DNA of 17,877 nt from contig CAJQOB010000281.1 of assembly GCA_905479845.1 (NCBI GenBank), positions 1 through 17,877 on the forward strand, given 5' to 3'. Shown here piece by piece: positions 14,327-17,877 of the stretch. A model generated the notes under the pieces. That model searched no databases. It was not told the origin of the DNA and saw nothing but the letters and a program-made list of their open reading frames with translations. Position 1 is the stretch's first letter, and each line of letters starts with the position of its first letter. The position numbers and the translations under genes were made by a program. The stretch is from an uncultured Flavobacteriales bacterium (GTDB lineage: Bacteria > Bacteroidota > Bacteroidia > Flavobacteriales_D > Crocinitomicaceae).

Positions 14327-17300
14327 ATGAAAAATCTTCTATTTGCGCTTGCGCTCAGCTTATGCTCATTTTTAATTCTTGCTCAATCTCCAGGTGATAC
14401 CATCATCGTTCAATCCTTTGATTGGTCCATGACCGCACTTGGGAACTCTGGTGTTAGAGATATGATTGTTTCATTTCCTGATGATCCAACATTGACATAT
14501 GAGAAAATCATCATGAAGTACAACATGCGCTGTCGTGATGGGAATGTGAATACGACAGGAGGAAACTACGTTGCTTGCGGTGAGTGGGATTACAGTTGTA
14601 ACACGTACATTCACGATTCTACTCGAATTGATTCTGTGCTCGCGACAACATCAGATCACCTCATCACAGGATTTTCAGGAACGACATTCAACTACTCGAA
14701 CACCCCAACTTACAGCTATTACCGATACCTCCAGCAGGCGGTTACCCTGAATAATATTGTCTCAGAAACGCAATCTGCTGTTGGATCTGGAGGAACAACA
14801 ACGAATCACACTTTTCCTGCAAACTCAGAAAACGGTAAATCGCAATACTTGTTTACTGCTGCCGAATTGCTTGGTGCGGGATTAACAACCGGTGACCTCC
14901 ACGCACTTTCCCTCAACGTTTTAAATGCTGGTGGAGTTACTCACTTTTTACGCGTTCGAATTAAGCATACACCAAAAACGGCATTGGACGAAACAGATCC
15001 TGACCTAACAGGATTTACTGAAGTTTATTTTCACAATACAACGTTCGTGAATGGTGCGAATCGTTTGCAGTTCTACACTCCATTTAACTGGGATGGAACT
15101 TCAAATGTCATTGTAGAGTTTTCTTTTACCAACACGCAGAACAGTGCAATCATCGATATTGATGGTGAAGACACTGGAGTAGATTATGGAATGTACACTG
15201 CTGGAGATCGTAATCACATGTTCAACGGTGTGAATTACATTGAAGCGGATTCATACAAAGGAATCGACGGAAGTGCCGCACGTACTTCTGAAGCATGGAT
15301 TAATTCAACTGTCAACAACAAAGAATTCACTAGTTGGGGCTTGAACAGCGCCTCTCAAAAATGGAATTTTAGAATTAATGATAACGGTGCCATTCGCGTT
15401 GAGGTGAATGGAGGATATATCATCGGAACAACTTTAGTCGATGATGGTCAGTGGCATCACGTGGCTTGTACATTTAATGGATCAGATGTTCAGGACGTTT
15501 TACTCTATGTCGATGGTCAACTGGAAACAATCAGTTCGAGTTTAACTGAGCCCGTTTTGACGAACACCACTTCAGGAATCAACCTACGATTGAGTAGAGG
15601 AACGAATAACCGTTATTTTGACGGAATCATTGACGAAGTGCGTGTTTGGAATACAGCCTTGTCTCAGACGGAAATTCAAGATTGGATGTATCGAACAGTT
15701 GATGCAACACACCCAAACTACGCAAACCTTGAGGCATACTACACCCTGAATGAAGGAACGGGCGCTTCTATTTCGGATGCAAGTCCAAATGGAAATGATG
15801 CATCAGTTATTGACGGCGAGCAATGGATTCGCCCTCATGGTGTTGATCTTTTTAAAGAGTTGAAGTTAACGACGGAGCGTCCAAATTTCACCTTCATGCA
15901 AGGAACATACAATCTGACTGTTGTCAATGATACCATCTACGACACAATCCAGAACCCAGGAAACTTCGTAACCGAGTATCAGGTGATTTCAAATGCTGGA
16001 ACACTTCAGCACGACGATATCTCCCCACTCTCCTCTAACTGGCTATGGGAAGCAACGTACAGCTATGTGTACGATGAAAACGGCGTATTAGTTCAATCCA
16101 TTCCTGTGAATCCAGACGGGTCAATTACCCCAGGTACTTTAGATTATTACAATCGCTACCCGATGCGCTTCGAAATCGTATCATTTGTAACTCCGTATGG
16201 AATTCAGTTGGACTTGGGTCCAACAGGGAAAACATGGGAATTTGACTTAACAGATTTCACACCAGTACTAAAAGGAAATAAACGCATGACCATGGAACGG
16301 GGTGGACAGTGGTTGGAAGACTACGACATCCAATTCTGGTTCATCGTTGGAACACCACCGCGAGATGTTATTGAAGTCAATCAGATTTGGAGAAATGACA
16401 GCAAAGGATATGCATCCATTCAAGCGGACAATTCCTTCGAGCCGAGAGATATCACCTTAGAACCATTCGCTTCTTCTTTTAAAGTTCGATCAGCGATTAC
16501 TGGTCACGGTCAAGAAGGGGAATTCCTCCCTCAAATGCATTACATTGATGTGAACGGAGGAGCCAACGAATACACATGGCAAGTTTGGAAAGAATGTGCC
16601 GAGAATCCCATCTTTCCTCAGGGTGGAACATGGATTTACGACCGTGCTGGTTGGTGCCAGGTCGTCCAACGGATTTACAAGAGTTCGATGTTACACCGTT
16701 TGTGAGTGCGGGTCAGTCTCACAATTTTGACTACGGAGTAAATGGTGGTTCGGGAACTTCAAACTACATCGTGAACAATCAATTGGTGCAATATGGAGCA
16801 GCGAATTTTGCTTTGGATGCAGCTATAGTTGACATCATGAACCCTTCTGATTACGTTGAATATGATCGTGTAAACGCCATTTGTTCGACACCCAAAGTAG
16901 TTCTTCAAAATACGGGGAGCACGCTGTTGACGGAGGTTGAAATTGAATATTGGATCAACGATGATGCGAATCACCAAACATACACTTGGACGGGGAACCT
17001 AGGTTTTCTTGGAAAAGAAGAAGTTGAACTTCCAGCACCTGCTGCACTTTGGAATGCACTTTCAACGACAAATGTATTCCATGCAACAGTAGTTGATCCG
17101 AATGGTAGTACCGACGAGTACAATTTCAACGATCATTATGAAACAGGGTTTGCTATTCCAGATGTTGTTCCAACAGATTTCTTTATCGAGTTCAAAACAA
17201 ACAATGCCGCGAATGAAAGCAGCTATCAAATCTTGGATGACAATGGAGCAGTACTTTTTGAACGCACAGGAATGTCGAATGCTACGCTTTACAGAGATAC

Positions 17301-17748
17301 GCTCAACCTCGGACTTGGGTGCTACCAGTTCAAAGTTCTCGATACAGACGATGATGGGATTGCCTTCTGGGCGAACAACGACGGAAGTGGATACCTGCGT
17401 CTTCGCGCCGTAGGTGGTGGAGTTGCGAAAGCCTTTGATCCAGATTTTGGTCAATCAATCATCTATAATTTCACAATCGATTTTCCTCTGTCCTACGAAG
17501 AGCTGAACGATATTCATGAAGTAAGTGTTTATCCAAACCCAACGCAAGGGAAATTCTACGTTGAAGCAGGAAGTATTTCTGAAGCGAAGATTGAAGTTCA
17601 CAACGCCCAAGGTCAATTGGTGGATATCCCAAGAACAACAACGCTTGATCAAATTGCATTTGATTCTTCTGATCTGCCTTCTGGTATTTACTTGGTGAAG
17701 ATCAATTATCGTGGTAAACTTCAATTGAAGAAACTGATTGTAGAATAG
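14327..17748 (+). pseudogene. PNGase F-like T9SS protein with inserted LamG domain, split by one frameshift
   Basis: ATG 14327 gives the signal peptide MKNLLFALALSLCSFLILAQ. The first frame runs to TGA at 16705; the second continues to 17748. Adding one C at CC 16657-16658 joins them as DRAGWCPGRPTDLQEFDV, giving 1140 residues. Remembered PNGase F of Elizabethkingia aligns at CDEWDRYANVYV (here CGEWDYSCNTYI, D88 = catalytic D60), at FITPY...TDF...TETW (here FVTPY...TDF...MERG, E657 = E118), at CAEW (here ANEYTW, E748 = E206), and at PDRAGWCPG (here YDRAGWCPG). Between D88 and about residue 620 lie a beta-sandwich and a LamG domain (about 300-490: AWINSTVN, GQWHHVACTFNGSD, GIIDEVRVWNTALS). After the second catalytic domain come a CARDB-like domain and a T9SS tail (YPNPTQGKFYV ... 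KKLIVE). Likely role: releasing N-linked glycans from glycoproteins outside the cell, though activity is unproven. The break may be a sequence error. Confidence 0.85.
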
Positions 17749-17764
17749 AACAAACTCGCACTTT

Positions 17765-17792
17765 TCTCCCTTTTGATTTATCAGAAGGGAGA
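17765..17792 (+). terminator. Hairpin terminator after the PNGase F-like gene
   Basis: TCTCCCTTTTGAT (17765-17777) pairs with ATCAGAAGGGAGA (17780-17792) over 13 bases with one G-U pair. It starts 17 bases after the stop at 17748. The following TTGCACTTTT is only a weak U tract. The arms are symmetric enough to serve both strands. After it, to the window end, I see no gene. Confidence 0.6.
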
Positions 17793-17877
17793 TTGCACTT
17801 TTACCACTACCACCATTTCTTGTTGAATGCATATTTCTTCAGGAATAGCTAGTCGTTCCTTAAGAACTATTCAACCC

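Noticed and set aside
16650..16665. Programmed frameshifting in the PNGase F-like gene
   Set aside because: No slippery heptamer or downstream pseudoknot is evident, and a simple one-base loss explains the break.
17062..17454. Minus-strand frame of 130 codons
   Set aside because: It is opposite the PNGase F-like gene's second frame, which has clear domains and a T9SS tail.

Overview
The window looks like a chromosomal segment from a Bacteroidota bacterium, most likely in the Flavobacteriales (Fluviicola/Crocinitomicaceae-like). Three observations support this. Several large secreted proteins end in type IX secretion system (T9SS) type A sorting domains (PNP...G.F near the end, then a short basic tail). 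Promoter-like sites match the Bacteroidota form TTG-N17-23-TAnnTTTG. Start codons lack Shine-Dalgarno sequences. No rRNA, tRNA, CRISPR array, transposase or phage gene was seen.

Region 1 (1-3528) is disordered. A minus-strand fragment of an extracellular beta-sandwich protein (1-327) abuts a plus-strand, 5'-truncated and doubly broken gene of SprB-like repeats with a T9SS tail (329-1448). A DMT/EamA transporter with one frameshift (1678-2620) follows, then the apparent C-terminal tail of a truncated minus-strand gene (2657-2725). A second minus-strand beta-sandwich fragment (to 3528) comes last. Read on the minus strand, the fragment at 2716-3528 stops where the fragment at 1-327 would be expected to resume. 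About 2.4 kb (roughly 328-2718) therefore looks like a block dropped into one gene, either a real rearrangement or a scaffold chimera.

Region 2 (3706-7967, all minus) holds a small secreted protein with a TonB-C-like domain and a LamG protein with four 50-residue repeats and a T9SS tail, the latter behind a very good promoter. Upstream is a tight three-gene operon: a RidA-family protein resembling 2-aminomuconate deaminase, a TPR membrane protein, and an RlmI/RlmK-like SAM methyltransferase.

Region 3 (8127-12650, plus) has a lipoprotein of unknown role. It is followed by an apparent operon of two similar exported or anchored proteins and a DUF1801 protein.

Region 4 (12754-17792, plus) has a nested palindrome, a PIN-PhoH ATPase, and a large T9SS-exported protein that I assign to the peptide-N-glycosidase F superfamily. 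All three catalytic acids of PNGase F can be aligned in it. A LamG-containing segment is inserted within the first catalytic domain, and a one-base loss at about 16657 splits the gene.

No wholly new system is evident. The observations most worth a second look are the PNGase F-like protein with its LamG insertion, the interrupted gene in region 1, and the concentration of frame breaks in exported or membrane genes while the housekeeping-type genes are intact.
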